Of a stretch of 64,000 bases of DNA, positions 11,801-23,514 are shown in pieces (position 1 is the stretch's first letter; the number at the start of each line of letters is the position of its first letter). The notes under the pieces were generated by a model that was not told where the DNA came from, searched no databases, and saw nothing but the letters and a program-made list of their open reading frames with translations. This DNA comes from Athripsodes cinereus (lineage: Eukaryota; Arthropoda; Insecta; Trichoptera; Leptoceridae), in NCBI GenBank assembly GCA_947579605.1, contig OX388315.1:868001-932000 (forward strand), given 5' to 3'. Both the position numbers and the translations under genes were made by a program.

Positions 11801-11829
11801 TTTTATTTACTTAGCGCACTACAGACACA

Positions 11830-13215
11830 ACGGTCGTATTTAAATTACCTAAATGTGTCTTAATTATGAACAATATTATTATGATAATCGTATATGAGAG
11901 TTGCTTGAAGAAATGGTTTTTATGAAAAGCCCGTTTTTCAATGTGTATTTATTGTTCAATTTAAATATTTGGCTGAACTAATGGAAGTTATTTTTTCATT
12001 CTTCTTTTACAAATTACGTGGAAATATTCGTATACATAAATATGACATTGTTGTCAAGAAATATCGTTCATTATTATGTCAAAGTTTCACTAGATAGACA
12101 ACATAATAACCAAGTTTATCTCTCTGATCTAAAAGAGATTAAAAATTATTTATTTATCAACAAAATATACGCCCCTATTCCCTTTTCAGCACAATAAAAA
12201 TTATAAAATTAATTAATAAAACTTTATTGGTATCATAGTATGTATATTTTAGAAAGTTTCAAAAAGCGGTCATTTCAAGCCAACCCAATATACATATAAT
12301 AAAACAAGCTACATATAACATGATGAAAAACATAAAATAAATTATAATTTAAATACGTGATATTATGAAAAAAGCTCGAGTTGATTAAATTAAAATTAAC
12401 TAAAGCACGTGTTTGTATTGAAAAAAATGAGAAATTGATAAATTAATTCCCCGTGATTACGGCTGAAAGAATTTTCCGATTAAGCGAACCGTCTGAGCTA
12501 AGCTTTCTGATGAATAAATTAATTAACCTCAATCCTTCCAACGAATTTAATTATTATTGTCAAGATGTGATGTACTTAATAATATGAATTTCTATTCATG
12601 ACTCCCAGGAGCATCGTTTCAAAAGGATTTTTAATTTTATATTTATTAATATAAAATTCTCCTGTAGGTACCAACAATTACGGTATAACTTCTTTTGTAA
12701 CTACTTTATTCTGGTTAAGTAACATCTCACTCAAAAACAGTGATAAGAGCTATTCTGCTTAATATTTACTACTTTTCGGGTCCTTAGGCCTTGCCAATAC
12801 AAAATGCAGTTAATAAATATATATTTTAAAAATATTCAGAACGAACTATAAATTGTTTTTGGTGTATAATGATCACAGCTGCTAATTGAATAATTGAAAA
12901 ATTATATATTTATATTGATAGATTTTTTGAATGTTGAATGTAATATTAGGTAAAATATAAATATAATGTAGCACGAAATATTATTTTTTGTAAGTTAAGT
13001 TCTGTTTAACCAAGGATTAATATATTGTCAGACTAACTTTGGCTACTTAACTTAGGTTAGGTATGCTTTTTTTGTCAATACGAGTCTAGGTATGTGTTTA
13101 ATCAGAGCAATTATGTCATAAACAGTTTAGTATTGTGACAGCGGTAAAAATGATAAAACCTGGCGAAATCGGCACATGCATATATAAAACATTCATATTT
13201 TGGTCAGTTATGTCA
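11830..13215. other. Unassigned AT-rich stretch
   Basis: No gene or repeat end recognised. Confidence 0.4.
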
Positions 13216-13217
13216 TG

Positions 13218-13335
13218 CATTTTCTCTATATAGCTCCGCTCGCATCCCTTGCGGGGAAAACAGCGAGGAAGCATCACGAAGCAAACCTATCTTTACACAC
13301 TTTCTGCCTGCTTTGCAAGAGAAACGAAGTGATGG
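13218..13335 (-). pseudogene. Possible LINE C-terminal remnant
   Basis: On the minus strand AKQAESV, a stop, then an Arg-containing stretch and a CCCCGCAAGGGATGCG block resemble the end EAKEVCKDR…YPAR seen at 57760-58060, with stops and shifts. Weak assignment. Confidence 0.35.
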
Positions 13336-13844
13336 TTTGAATGTTTGTTAGCAAAGAGATTTTTTTTTTATATTTTTGTTCTTGTTGGTTTATGATTTAG
13401 TGCATTTTGACCCGTCTCCGTTGCGTTGGCATCGTTGAAATATTTTTATAGCATAGTGAATATTGAGTTAAATCTTTTGAGATTCAACTCCATTCTATAA
13501 GAGTGAGATCTCGAAATGAATCGTATTAAGATATAGTAATAATAATATTATTATATGCAATGCTTTTGGAATCTCAAAGCTTTATAATTCAAAGAAGTAA
13601 TGCTTTTAAGGAATGCATCTTTTATATAATATTGTACTTTACCAACTTAAGGAATTTCTTGATAAATTCTAAGAATGCATCGAGAAAATCTTTGAAAAAT
13701 TATTCTAGATATGTATTATAACTTATGACATAATATACTAACATAAGCTTTTATACACATCCCTCTGTACTTTCAAGGCTTTTCTTATCGATAGAATACT
13801 CGGTAAACTAAATGTACATATTATATACCTATATGGACAATATT

Positions 13845-14110
13845 TTTAAAGCGCTGTTTACTCCTAACATGACCTCAAGGGCGCCGTATACCGCGTCTAT
13901 CACCCGGAACTCCCAGCAAAAGTATGCGTCTTCAGCCCTCTTTTAAAGCTCTCTTCATTCATCTCCTCTCGCAGACCCAGAGGCAGCTTGTTCCAGCATC
14001 TGGGACCCGCAACACTGAACGTTCTATCTCCAAAGCCTGTTCTGCGAGATCGAGATGAATCAATTAGTCTGCCTTTTGCCTCACCCTGTGCTGAGCGAAG
14101 CATGACCCTA
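13845..14110 (-). pseudogene. CR1/L2-like LINE C-terminus and 3' UTR fragment
   Basis: The minus-strand frame ending at 13900 contains GFGDRTFSVAGPRCWNKLPL, then GLREEMNEESFKRGLKTHTF. This is the classic C-terminal block (…DR.FS…WN.LP…R….FK..LK..L) of CR1/L2/Jockey-type LINE proteins. About 65 residues survive; the RT core is missing. The downstream GCGCCCTTGAGG…GCGCTTTAAAAAT recurs near 24685-24745, marking a shared 3' UTR. Confidence 0.75.
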
Positions 14111-14280
14111 TTTCACTGTTGGTATCGATTTCGCACATCTCCAGGTACTGAAAATATACCCGATAAAACTAAAACTAACTCCAAACACTATTGTTTTCGT
14201 ATTTGGTCTATATTGCATTGACAATTTATAATATTTTAGATTTAAATGTTCTTGTGACAAAAAGTTTCTTCTAGAACAGA

Positions 14281-14488
14281 GGCCAGAGTCAAAACACATT
14301 TTAGCGTTACGTTGTCGTGTCACGATCTTTCGAATATAGACGACGTTGCGCCAATGTGACAATTTTCGTAACTATTGTGTATTTTCGTTACGAAAATTGA
14401 CACTTGCTCACAAAGTCGTCTATATTCGAACGCTAACGGAACGAAATGGAAAACATTACGTCAAAATGTGTTTTGACTTCGAGCCATC
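14281..14488. mobile_element. Foldback MITE
   Basis: Imperfect long inverted repeat. GGCCAGAGTCAAAACACATT on the left is mirrored by AATGTGTTTTGACTTCGAGCC on the right, and CGAATATAGACGAC by GTCGTCTATATTCG further in. An inner hairpin, ATTTTCGTAAC/GTTACGAAAAT, lies at 14360-14400. No coding content. Confidence 0.75.
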
Positions 14489-14522
14489 TAGTTGAATAAT
14501 CATATTAAACAAGTAGAATCTA

Positions 14523-14770
14523 ACATATTTTGAACTATTCCAGATTAATCACTCCAATCGATCACACTCATCCATAGTCAACCTATTTGAATAGGTATTA
14601 ACTAGGTAAGTATGTTGTATATGATACACATACATATGTGAACTTCCTTAAGGAATGCACAACACAGAGTTTTGACGCTTATGAATCGACTTAGGCTTGG
14701 TTAAGAGTACTCTTTAAATCTAGGTACACCTAGGATTGAAGTGATTAATCTGGAGTAGTTCAAAATATGT
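14523..14770. mobile_element. MITE with 37-bp terminal inverted repeats
   Basis: Arms 14523-14559 and 14734-14770 match at 35 of 37 positions in inverted orientation (ACATATTTTGAACTA..CCAGATTAATC). The interior, including CACATACATATGTGAACTT and AGGAATGC, recurs at 46486-46620 without the arms. Non-coding. Confidence 0.75.
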
Positions 14771-14950
14771 TTGATATCTATACTTCTAGTAAGTTAAAAA
14801 TCCAGTTCCCGACATCCAATTGTGTCAAAAAATTCATAACACAAAGTAAAGTCTAGTAAAACAGTCTCACACTAAACACGCATCCATTACCTTAGACAGT
14901 AAATTATAAAAAAAAAAAAACATTTTAAAGGAAAAAATATAATTTTAGTT

Positions 14951-15129
14951 TTTTAAAAAAAAGATATAATATCTGGGTTTTGTTATAAACCCAAATACAA
15001 CCTTATACACCTTTCACAGTAAGCTTAAAGCTTGTGTCGCGAAAGGGGAGTTTGTCAGCACCTGGGATCGAACCACGGACCCGCTGTTCACGAGACCGAG
15101 ACCGTACCTCCAGGCTATCGACGAACTCA
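14951..15129 (-). mobile_element. tRNA-derived SINE (family B)
   Basis: Read on the minus strand it begins GAGTTCGTCGATAGCCTGGA, has a tRNA-like A box (TAGCCTGGAGGTA) and B box (GGTTCGATCCC), then a body ending ATAACAAAACCCAGAT and an A-rich tail. Six copies lie in the window: this one, 17278, 23176, 35938, 39607 and 56730. Confidence 0.8.
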
Positions 15130-15201
15130 GAACGAATTAAACTTGAATTATTTTTATATATTATATTATAAAATTATAAAAATAATTTCAACACAAACAC
15201 T

Positions 15202-15359
15202 GTTTACTTTCACTATATTTATTTTCGGCAGAGGCCTTTCGGACTTAGTCCATCTTCAGTGGCTTACACTTATGTAAGAGCTCTTACATAAGTGTAAGCC
15301 ACTGAAGCTGGACTAAGTCCGAAAGGCCTCTGCCGGAAATACATGTAGTGAAAGTAAAC
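15202..15359. repeat. 158-bp palindrome with hammerhead-like cores
   Basis: Inverted arms of 79 bp meet without a spacer at 15280/15281 (AAGAGCTCTT). They are nearly identical, with a few mismatches toward the outer ends. Read outward from the centre each arm carries CACTGAAG, then TGGACTAAGTCC (a hairpin), then GAAAGGCCTCTGCC. On the minus strand of the left arm (15259-15237) this is CUGAAGA, U, a GGAC/GUCC hairpin and GAAA, the conserved core layout of a hammerhead ribozyme. The right arm has C in place of the last A of the first block. No UH cleavage site is evident. Confidence 0.75.
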
Positions 15360-15644
15360 GGTGAATTATTTTCATAATTATATAATATAGTTTATAAAAG
15401 CGAACTTTCACAAAAGTGACACCGATAAAATAGAATCTCTACTTAAATTATTTTTATTTAATTTATCACAATAACTTTCATTTAAACATATTTCAGCATA
15501 TAAGTTATTTCATCAGTGGATGCGGCCCGACTAGACGAATAATATTTGATGGTATCTCATTCATAAAAAAAATACTAATAGAAGGTTTCATAGGTCCACC
15601 ACTTACACCATCACCCGACGATAGGAAATTTCTAAATTCAGCAT

Positions 15645-15850
15645 TAGCTGCGACCATACAGCTGGAAAAAAACATCAATCAATCTTCAATCGTTCGGTGA
15701 CTATTTGGAGCATTCTCCGATAAAATATTCGAATGAATGCCTTCGTTACCCGTATTAGGACGATATTAATTTCTTTGGGGAATGCTCCGAATTATCACCC
15801 AATGATTGAAGATTGATTGACGTTGTCATCCAGCTGTGTGGACGCTGCCA
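15645..15850. mobile_element. Foldback MITE
   Basis: ACAGCTGGA…ATCAATCAATCTTCAAT from 15658 is mirrored by ATTGAAGATTGATTGA…ATCCAGCTGT ending at 15837. GGAGCATTC/GAATGCTCC pairs further in. A less conserved outer part (GCTGCGACCAT / GTGGACGCTGC) extends the termini. Non-coding. Confidence 0.75.
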
Positions 15851-15854
15851 TTGA

Positions 15855-17275
15855 AGAGGTTTAAAGTTCATTATATGCAGTTTTAAATACCGAAATATTA
15901 AATATTATTTTAACATCCGTTCTCAATTACTTTTGGGAACATTGAGTGTGAAATATAAAATTGTTAACGATCTGCTCGTATGAAGATGGATGGTTCAAAG
16001 GAATTGTATTGTAATTGAAAAATCGGAGAGTCGGCGTAAAAAATAACTTGGCGTAATCAACTTCCCTATTCTTAACATGAAAAATATTCAATTTACACCC
16101 CTAATGCCTCTTAGCAATTTTTAAACACCTCTGTTTCCAAATTTGTAAACCAAAGAAAATGTTATATTATGTTAACACTGATGTACGCGAACGCACTTGA
16201 AAATAACTGAAGAAGAATTAAAACGTATGTATTATTAATGCAGTTGAAATTAGGTATTTGAAAAGATTGAGTGGTAAAAGTTTGAGAGATAATAGTATCT
16301 TATGGAAAGACTGAGCATAGAGAGCTGAGGTAATAACAATAAAGAAAGTGAATAAACTTCGGTGGTTTGAGAATGTGTAAAGAGAGAACAAAAAGAGAAA
16401 GAAAATGAAAACATTTACATGTAACAGAAATGAATGATTGATTGCTTGAAAACTTGCTCGTCCTAGAATTAATATCAATACCAAGTTGAACACATTGAAT
16501 GTAGGACTGCATGACAGTGACAAAAGCAAATAATATATGTATACAATTTAAAAAACAAGTGGCACTCGATCTACTCGGTCTATCTCGCATAGGAAACTAT
16601 GTGATGTGAAGTATGTATGCAATTTCAATCCTAAAAATTTGTTCAAAATAAAATGTGTTTGAAAATTGAATTAGACTTCGATTTACATAACACTTTGCAC
16701 TTGACGTTATAGGTACACAGTACACACACACACACCCTTGTGTGTAAATGGAAAAGTAAATTCACGAAGCTTTTATATGAAAAAGGCAATTTACTTAATA
16801 TATTCAGGAAGTAATCTGACATCCCTGTTTCCTGCAGAAGGGTATAGAACATCAGCATGTTCTCGCATTAGGGTCTATACATAAGATCGGGAACTTTTGT
16901 TAATGAAAATCTTTATTATAACCTAAGCGCCATACTTATTTTCCTCGATATTTAGATTTATAGTAATAATAATATGTTCACCTATACACACCTACTACGT
17001 TATGTCCTAGAGATAGAATGGAAATTCGGTAAAGCTATTTTTTTTTTTAATTAATTATCCAAGCAAAACATACAGTCATTCAGTACATATTACAAATAAA
17101 TATATTAATTCTATAATTGACCAGTGACGTATCTTGTATTATCAGTGCTTACCCGACGATTCATACCAGCAAATACTTAAAACATGTATACATGTAAAAC
17201 CCAGACGCAGAACAAAAAAAACATTCTGCATTTTATATCAAACAACATGTGGCAACCGTATGGTCCCGAAAGAGT
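15855..17275. other. Unassigned stretch
   Basis: No gene seen. The overlapping open frames on the minus strand at 16218-16590 are hydrophobic, AT-driven and resemble nothing known to me. A short (CA)n run is at about 16722-16734. Confidence 0.4.
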
Positions 17276-17277
17276 AT

Positions 17278-17431
17278 TTAAAAAAAAGATAAATCTGATA
17301 CAACCTTATACACCTTTTACAGAAAGCTAAATGCTTGTGTCGTGAAGGGAGTTTGCCGGCACCTGGGATCGTACCACGGACCCCCTGTTTACAAGGCCGA
17401 GACTCTACCTCCAGGCTACCAACGAACTCAA
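17278..17431 (-). mobile_element. tRNA-derived SINE (family B), internally deleted
   Basis: Head with TAGCCTGGAGGTAGAGTCTC and B box, both on the minus strand. The tail-proximal words GGTTTATAACAAAACC are missing, leaving CAGATTTATC next to an A-run. Related to 14951-15129. Confidence 0.75.
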
Positions 17432-17949
17432 TAACAAATGAAACTTAGAAAAAGAACAAGACAAAAATAAAATTACTATAAACAGTATCATAATACATGC
17501 ATATAAGTATATTTATATCCATGTGCAGACTCGCGTATTAAGTTAAATTTCTCACGTGTAGAGCAGCAAGCTTAAGATTATCGCCCGATATCCGATATGC
17601 TAAATTCGGCAAAATCAGTGTTCACTTCATCTCTGTTTAGATACACATATATGTACATACACGAAAGCATAGCGGATAATGGATAAAATAGCATTTTCCT
17701 AAAAACTCCCATATATCTTTCTAATGTAAAACATATCTCCTATGCCACAGGAATAATAATTCAAACAATTTACAACTTCCTAGAAGTTTCCTTAATATTA
17801 CGAGTTGAACATTCAATGGATAATATGGCTACCATGATTTTAATCAAATCTACTTTGATATTAAACTTTATAGTTATAGGTAGTTCTAAATATTTGAAGC
17901 AATAATATTATTTCAAAGCAATATTTACAATTTAATTTTAAATATTTAA

Positions 17950-18145
17950 ACACATGGGGGTCTGAGAACTACGAGACTTGATCACGATGATCAAATTCTC
18001 AAAGACGGCCTTGTGTTGAGTAAGAGGAAACCGACATGCGTGCATGAGAAATTTTATAAATGTGGAGGAAGCGAAAGAAGTGTGTAAGGATAGATCTATT
18101 TGGCGTTCCGTTCTCTCTATCTACCCCACTTGGGACACGGCATGA
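17950..18145 (+). pseudogene. LINE C-terminus with (AGTAT)n tail
   Basis: In broken frames it reads LRDLITMIKFSKTALC-like sequence, then MRNFINVEEAKEV, CKDRSIWRSVLS.YPTWDTA and a stop. The 3' end CTACCCCACTTGGGACACGG is followed by GTATA repeats. It is the same protein end as 26402-26720, 38537-38630 and 57760-58075. Only the last ~60 codons remain. Confidence 0.7.
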
Positions 18146-18237
18146 GGTTATAGTATAGTATAGTATAGAAACGTTATGTAAATTGAATGCACGAAACTAC
18201 CACATGAAGTTTAGAAAAGATAACGTCACCGTATTTG

Positions 18238-18322
18238 GTAATATCCTGGATGGGACTTGAACCCGCAACTCATCCTTTTCGTGAGGTGTGCTTTGTCCAA
18301 TAAAGCTTAAAGGCGACATGGC
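18238..18322 (-). repeat. tRNA-like head of a SINE
   Basis: The minus strand contains GGACAAAGCACACC (A-box-like), CTCACGAAAAGGATGAG and the B box GGGTTCAAGTCCC. The outer ends do not pair as an acceptor stem, so it is read as a tRNA-derived SINE head or tRNA relic rather than a gene. Confidence 0.5.
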
Positions 18323-18329
18323 TAAGGCT

Positions 18330-19035
18330 CAGATATTCTCTCTAATTAACCCCAATGACAGCTTTTTATGTAGATATTGTTCTGGGATACCAAATATGGA
18401 TGTAGAATGCTGAATGTACGAAGGTCAGAGAGAATTATAATGTAAATTGTGATTTTATTGTCTGAGAAATGTTATGACATAAAATTAATATTAAGGTATT
18501 AAAAATAATTTATTTTTAAATTTCGCTCATTCATTTCAAAATGATTGACGTCTCCACTGATATCACGTTGAGGATTTTTTTTAAATATATAACAGTTAAA
18601 TAACAAAATATAGATGTTAGAAAATTGAAAAAACATATATTTATTGAGACATTAATTACATATTATTTTCGTTTATCAATATTTATGATAACATGTGAAG
18701 TAATGGAATAAAGTTTTATATCAAAATGTGGGTGGTTTTAATATTGTAGTTATTTCTCGAAACAATCCCGAATGATGTCCCGCGGGACAAACCAATACCT
18801 AATACAAGACACAAGAAAAAAGTCACGTTTAAAAATTAATATATTATTTATTATTTCATTCTTTCACATAAGTCAACCAGTGGCGTGTCTAAGCTTTTCA
18901 CACTGGGTAGGCCCATCCTTAATAATTTATAAATATAAATAATTTATAAAATAGATATTAGGCACCTATTTAGTATAAAAACAATAATTCCATTCCACGT
19001 TAACAGTTCTATTATAAAAATAAAATATCTGACAA
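18330..19035. other. Unassigned AT-rich stretch
   Basis: No gene or repeat boundary recognised. Confidence 0.35.
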
Positions 19036-19040
19036 TAGGT

Positions 19041-19230
19041 ATATTACCACGTATAAATGGCAGAGGCCAACTAAGAGACGTTTATATGGACCAACTGGAG
19101 AGCGACATGAACTGTGGCTCATACGTAGAGCTGAAGAGACTGGCTAAGAAAAGGGAGGAATGGAAAAGAAAATTTTAACTCGTTGCAGACCAATCCAATG
19201 GATTGTAACCCATTATAATAATATATAACC
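19041..19230 (+). pseudogene. 5'-truncated LINE tail (DQSNGL family)
   Basis: Encodes NGRGQLRDVYMDQLESDMN, then CGSYVELKRLAKKREEWKRK and, after a shift, LVADQSNGL and a stop, followed by an AT-repeat tail. It is the same family as 29162-30261 and 44462-45028, with only about the last 60 codons present. Confidence 0.8.
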
Positions 19231-19234
19231 CATT

Positions 19235-20405
19235 ATATATAATAGTCACCCATCCAAGAACTGACCGCATCCAGGAGAGTGATCTGACGAAAGCCGTTGC
19301 ATTTAATACGCTTGGATCTTCGAAACAATAGGGAAAAGCCAGATCCTTGAGGTGCTTTAAGACGTAAACAACACTTTAATGTTGTGAAATAATAATAATA
19401 CATTACTTTAGTTTCATAAATATGGTAGGTACCTAGAGTACAGTTAATCGCTAACGACATTGCATTGAATTCACTTACAAGGTAAACGACTACGCGCAAT
19501 TTCATCATTATTAAAAAAAAATAAGCTTGAAAACCTCAGGTAAAGCAAGGCTGTTTGGCGTGTATGGAAGACACGCCACTGAAGTCAACGTAGAAAGACA
19601 AGAGTCGGTCTTGAGGGAAATGTAGTAAAGAACATTGGTCGTAATTGTATGTCTGGCTGAAGGATTTATTTAACGTGTTATAAAGATTATATTATGAGCT
19701 GGTACAAAGAAAATAAAAAAATCTAATCTATGTGTTATTTATATCATTTTACTTTACACTTTCCTCGAGAGATTAAATGAAATAAATTTAATCGACAAAA
19801 TTATATTATATGTTGAAAAAAAAAACAATGCTGTTTATTTCCCATATTAAATTTACATCTATCTTTTTTTACTAGCACAACTTCGTGTACCACAGCGTCT
19901 TGTTGAACAGTTTTGACGAGCCTGATCGTAATTTGTGAATTCTATGAAATTTGTTTCCAATATACACATTAAAGTATTCGTGGATATGTGGGTCTGAGGT
20001 GGGATCTGCTACGTCAACCGGGTCTCCGCTTACTGACGTGCTGAGGTCGGAGATACTAATACTGGCATAGTGCTACTGATAGACTGGAGAGAGTTGAAAA
20101 GATTGAAAATTGTCACCTAAACGGATTAATAAGAGTCCATGGACTCCTGAAATATCCGGGAAATAAAGTTATTTCAACTATTATGTATTATATTTTAGTT
20201 CTTTTCGTTGTAATTGTGGACATTGAAATGAGAAGTTATAGAAAAGAAAAGTAATTGTGGACATAGAAGTAGTTTTGGTCGGCCAGCCCTTTAGGCCTGC
20301 CCAATGGCCCACCCGTGAGTACAATTCAAGTTTAAATGTGCTGATAAGCATAAGTTAACGACTCCTGAGATATCCAGGTATAAGGTGGGTTTCTCTTCAA
20401 CGAAA
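19235..20405. other. Unassigned stretch
   Basis: No recognised gene. The open frame at 19233-19508 (-) has no recognisable content. Confidence 0.35.
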
Positions 20406-20410
20406 TTGTG

Positions 20411-21365
20411 TAGGGGAGAGTCCCTATGAAACGGACATTTTTGAGGAAAGTCTTATATATCTCGGTTGCATTTAATTATTCACGAAAGATAATCATATAC
20501 CCACAAACTACGAAGTTTGCACCTCTGCTATGCACTAAAGAAAAAATATTAAAAAGTCTTTTAGATACATACTTTTACATGTAAAATTCTGAAATTAAAA
20601 TATGTCCGTTTCATGGAACGATTACCATGAAACGGACATGGGGTCCCATGGAGCGGACATAGTAATGAAATGACAGTTTACGATTTTATTGACATTATAT
20701 CATTATTTTATTATTCCGGTTTCTGGAGCAGAAGACAGCAGAAATAAAAATAAAATGTTATGACGTGCAAAAAAAATTTTCAACCACATGTTCAGTGTTC
20801 TTTTTACAACACATGTTTCATGTGCCCATATTTGGAATACCTTGCACTTCAACCAATCTTTTTCAATGGCCACATAAGATTTACGACTACCAGGACATGT
20901 GGTGCTTCCTTCCGATGCTTTGGATATTGAAGATATCGTTTTTCTTTTTTTTTATATTTTCTTTAATATGAATCGGACGTCCGTTTCATTGTACTTTTTG
21001 GTGTCCGCTTCATGGGACTTTGTGAAATTTTAAATAAAGATGAGAAATTTTATAAATCCACATACGTTTAAAACTATTTCAACTTTTTTATTTACTTAAG
21101 ATAATGATTTATCTGAATTTTAAAACAAAAATTGAATTAATAAAAATATTAAAATTTAATGAACTTGGAACTGAGTGATAAAAATTTACTTTTGTCTTAT
21201 GAAAAACTCAAACTTGTGTATCAAGGTCAAATTCGGGAGCAAAACTGTCACACTTCCGTGGTACAATGTCTTAGTAAGCGTCTTCAATAAACATCTTCCA
21301 ATAGGAGACGAATGCCAGCTTCTGTCCGTGTCATGGGACGTCCGTTTCATAGGGACTCTCCCCTA
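20411..21365. mobile_element. 955-bp TIR DNA transposon, non-autonomous
   Basis: Perfect 26-bp inverted repeats at 20411-20436 and 21340-21365, beginning TAGGGGAGAGTCCCTATGAA. The outermost TA may instead be a TA target duplication. Variants of ATGAAACGGACAT occur repeatedly inside: near 20604, 20630, 20648, 20970, 21000 and 21325. This is the pattern of subterminal transposase-binding repeats. The small frames inside (20765-20971, 21175-21390) resemble no transposase. Superfamily unassigned. Confidence 0.85.
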
Positions 21366-21369
21366 CTCT

Positions 21370-22190
21370 TATTTAGGTATATATGAATAAAGATGTATTT
21401 TTTTATAAGATTGACAATGTCCTTATAAGACGAAAGATGTCTCTTTCAATAAAAGACATATTGTGAAAAAAAAACATTTGTTTTCTAATTTCACTAGGGA
21501 AATTTACTTCTTAAGCCCCGACACAGTGAATGAATCAAAAAAGTAACATTGAAATATTATTATCGTTTTTCTAACATTCGAATCTACACTAAATTCCTAG
21601 CATCAAAAACAATATTAAAATTTGAACAATATACCTCGGCAATCTCGAGTTGTTCTTTGTAATATAATATGTTATTGGCAACCAATTTCACCCTTATATT
21701 ACTATCAAAGTATAAAATAACTGGCGCTTGTCACGAACAGTTTATAGGAAATCCTGATCGACAGCACCCCCCGACACATGCAAGGGAGCGATGTCAGAGG
21801 AAATATTCCCTCAGGATTGAGTTAAAGGGAAACTAGATTTACCAATCCGTTTTACCAAGCTAATGTCAAAGATGTGTCGTATTACATTTGGATAAGTAAC
21901 TATAATACTAGACAGGAAAAAATAAATTATATGCGCGTAATCAGATATTTTTGTACTTATATGTGAAAAAACGTCATTCGTCTTATCTTTGCATCGTCAA
22001 TCTGCTTTGATTGGTGTAAGCTGAAGATTTGATAATATCCTAATATAGAAAAAGACATCTCGCTTGAACTGAAAGACTTAAGGGATAAGAAAAATGTGCT
22101 TTTGTTATTTAACAAAAAAAGAAACTCTGATCGTACAAACTTCAATATGTGCAATGATTAAATTATTGACCCGAATATTAAGTCAAATGC
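21370..22190. other. Unassigned stretch
   Basis: No gene or repeat boundary recognised. The open frame at 21957-22154 (-) is judged to be chance. Confidence 0.35.
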
Positions 22191-22199
22191 GAATATTAC

Positions 22200-22400
22200 G
22201 TTAAATATTTTATAAAACCACTGGTCAAAGAAGCGCTAAAAATAGGAGAACAGTATCTTTCTCTGGCGACATCTACTGTTTCAAGTTATAAAGATTGATC
22301 TGTCGGTTGACATGTCTGTTTAACAGATGTCGAACATAGTGGTTTGGAGCAGGAATAGGCGGAATTGATAAACGAATCATGAGTCGAGTCTTCTCAAACC
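22200..22400. repeat. Dispersed repeat fragment
   Basis: Contains ACCACTGGTCAAAG (similar near 1347) and ACAGATGTCGAACATAGTGG followed by GGAGCAGGAATAGGCGG. Relatives of the latter occur near 32560, 54430 and 60440. Identity unknown. Confidence 0.45.
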
Positions 22401-22554
22401 AGCCTGGGCCGATTCGTAAGCATCGGAATGCGTTTCCTGTTTCCTTCTTAAAAGAGTAAAGTCTGTTGGTTGTCGAGTATTATTCTTAAATACAATATTA
22501 TACCATCCTTATCTTTTGACATTCTGTGTCACATCCTACTTCACAAGTTTCTAA

Positions 22555-22656
22555 ATGTCTACCATATTCTTAAAGAAAACTCAGGAATTCAAAAATTCAA
22601 AGTTCGAACCTCATCATCACGTGTGTCTATAACCACTGTACCACTGAGCTGATATC
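22555..22656 (-). repeat. Degenerate tRNA-like SINE head
   Basis: The minus strand reads CAGCTCAGTGGTACAGTGGT (A-box-like) and, 35 bp on, GAGGTTCGAACTTTG (B-box-like). The ends do not pair into an acceptor stem. Confidence 0.45.
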
Positions 22657-23175
22657 TTTCAGCAAAATGTATGTGGCAAAATGATGAAATGGTATTTTTT
22701 TTCCAAATTTTGACAAATAATTATTCTCGACGATGTTACAAGAAAACACAGAACAAGACACGTTTTATTGAAAGAGGGGAGAATCTTTTATAATATTTTT
22801 TTTATCATTCTGGATATTATAAGTTGTGTATTTGACACAAATTTTGAAAGTTACAAAACAAATAATTAAATTTGTGTTTACCGAGAGAATCTCAAACGGA
22901 CACATTTAATTAAAAATTACTTTGCAAAATCAACAACCGAAAAATATTATGAAACACGAAAATTATAATTTTCGTTCATTCAAGGGAAATTATTCACACA
23001 AAATAGCTATTTTTATATCACCCTTCTTCGTTTTTTTCTTGGAAAAACTCGGTGAAATAGTAGATGATGAATAATAAAAAAAAAATCATTCAAGACGACC
23101 AAGTTTCAAATATTGGGTTAGGATATTTTAAACTCGCGAAATTTTTACCAATTGATTACGAATGCAATATCCTAC

Positions 23176-23312
23176 TTTTTTTTTTTTAAAGATATATCTG
23201 GGTTTTGTTATAAACCCAAATACAACCTTATACACCCTTCACATTAAGCTAAAAGCTTGTGCCGTGAAAGGGGAGTTTGCCGGCACCTGGGATCGAACCA
23301 CGGACCCCGTAA
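23176..23312 (-). mobile_element. tRNA-derived SINE (family B), 5'-truncated
   Basis: Tail and body match 14951-15129 (AACCCAGATATATC, CGGCACAAGCTTTTAGCTTA). The match stops just after GGTCCGTGGTTCGATCCCAG, so the A-box part of the head is absent. Confidence 0.8.
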
Positions 23313-23413
23313 TATACCTACTCGTATTCTGTGAAAAAAAAATTGTCTCAACAAAAACATTTGATTTATTAATATTTCTTCATTAATGTTGATTTTGGAT
23401 GCCAAAACGATCA

Positions 23414-23507
23414 GATATCTCGATTGGATAACCATGTTTGCATAATGTAACATTATGTAAAATCTAGTGTTGCATTGTGTAAACATGGTTCTCCAATCGG
23501 GATATGT
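23414..23507. repeat. Foldback hairpin
   Basis: Arms of about 39 bp, GATATCTCGATTGGATAACC and its near-complement GGTTCTCCAATCGGGATATG, enclose a 16-bp loop. Likely a small MITE. Confidence 0.65.
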
Positions 23508-23514
23508 AGGTTGT

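Noticed and set aside
16218..16590. Two overlapping 96-103-aa frames as a possible membrane protein
   Set aside because: Hydrophobicity follows from T-rich sequence; no signal, family or splice context visible.
20765..21390. Frames inside the 955-bp TIR element as a transposase
   Set aside because: Too short and without a DDE/D or DNA-binding motif; the element is non-autonomous.
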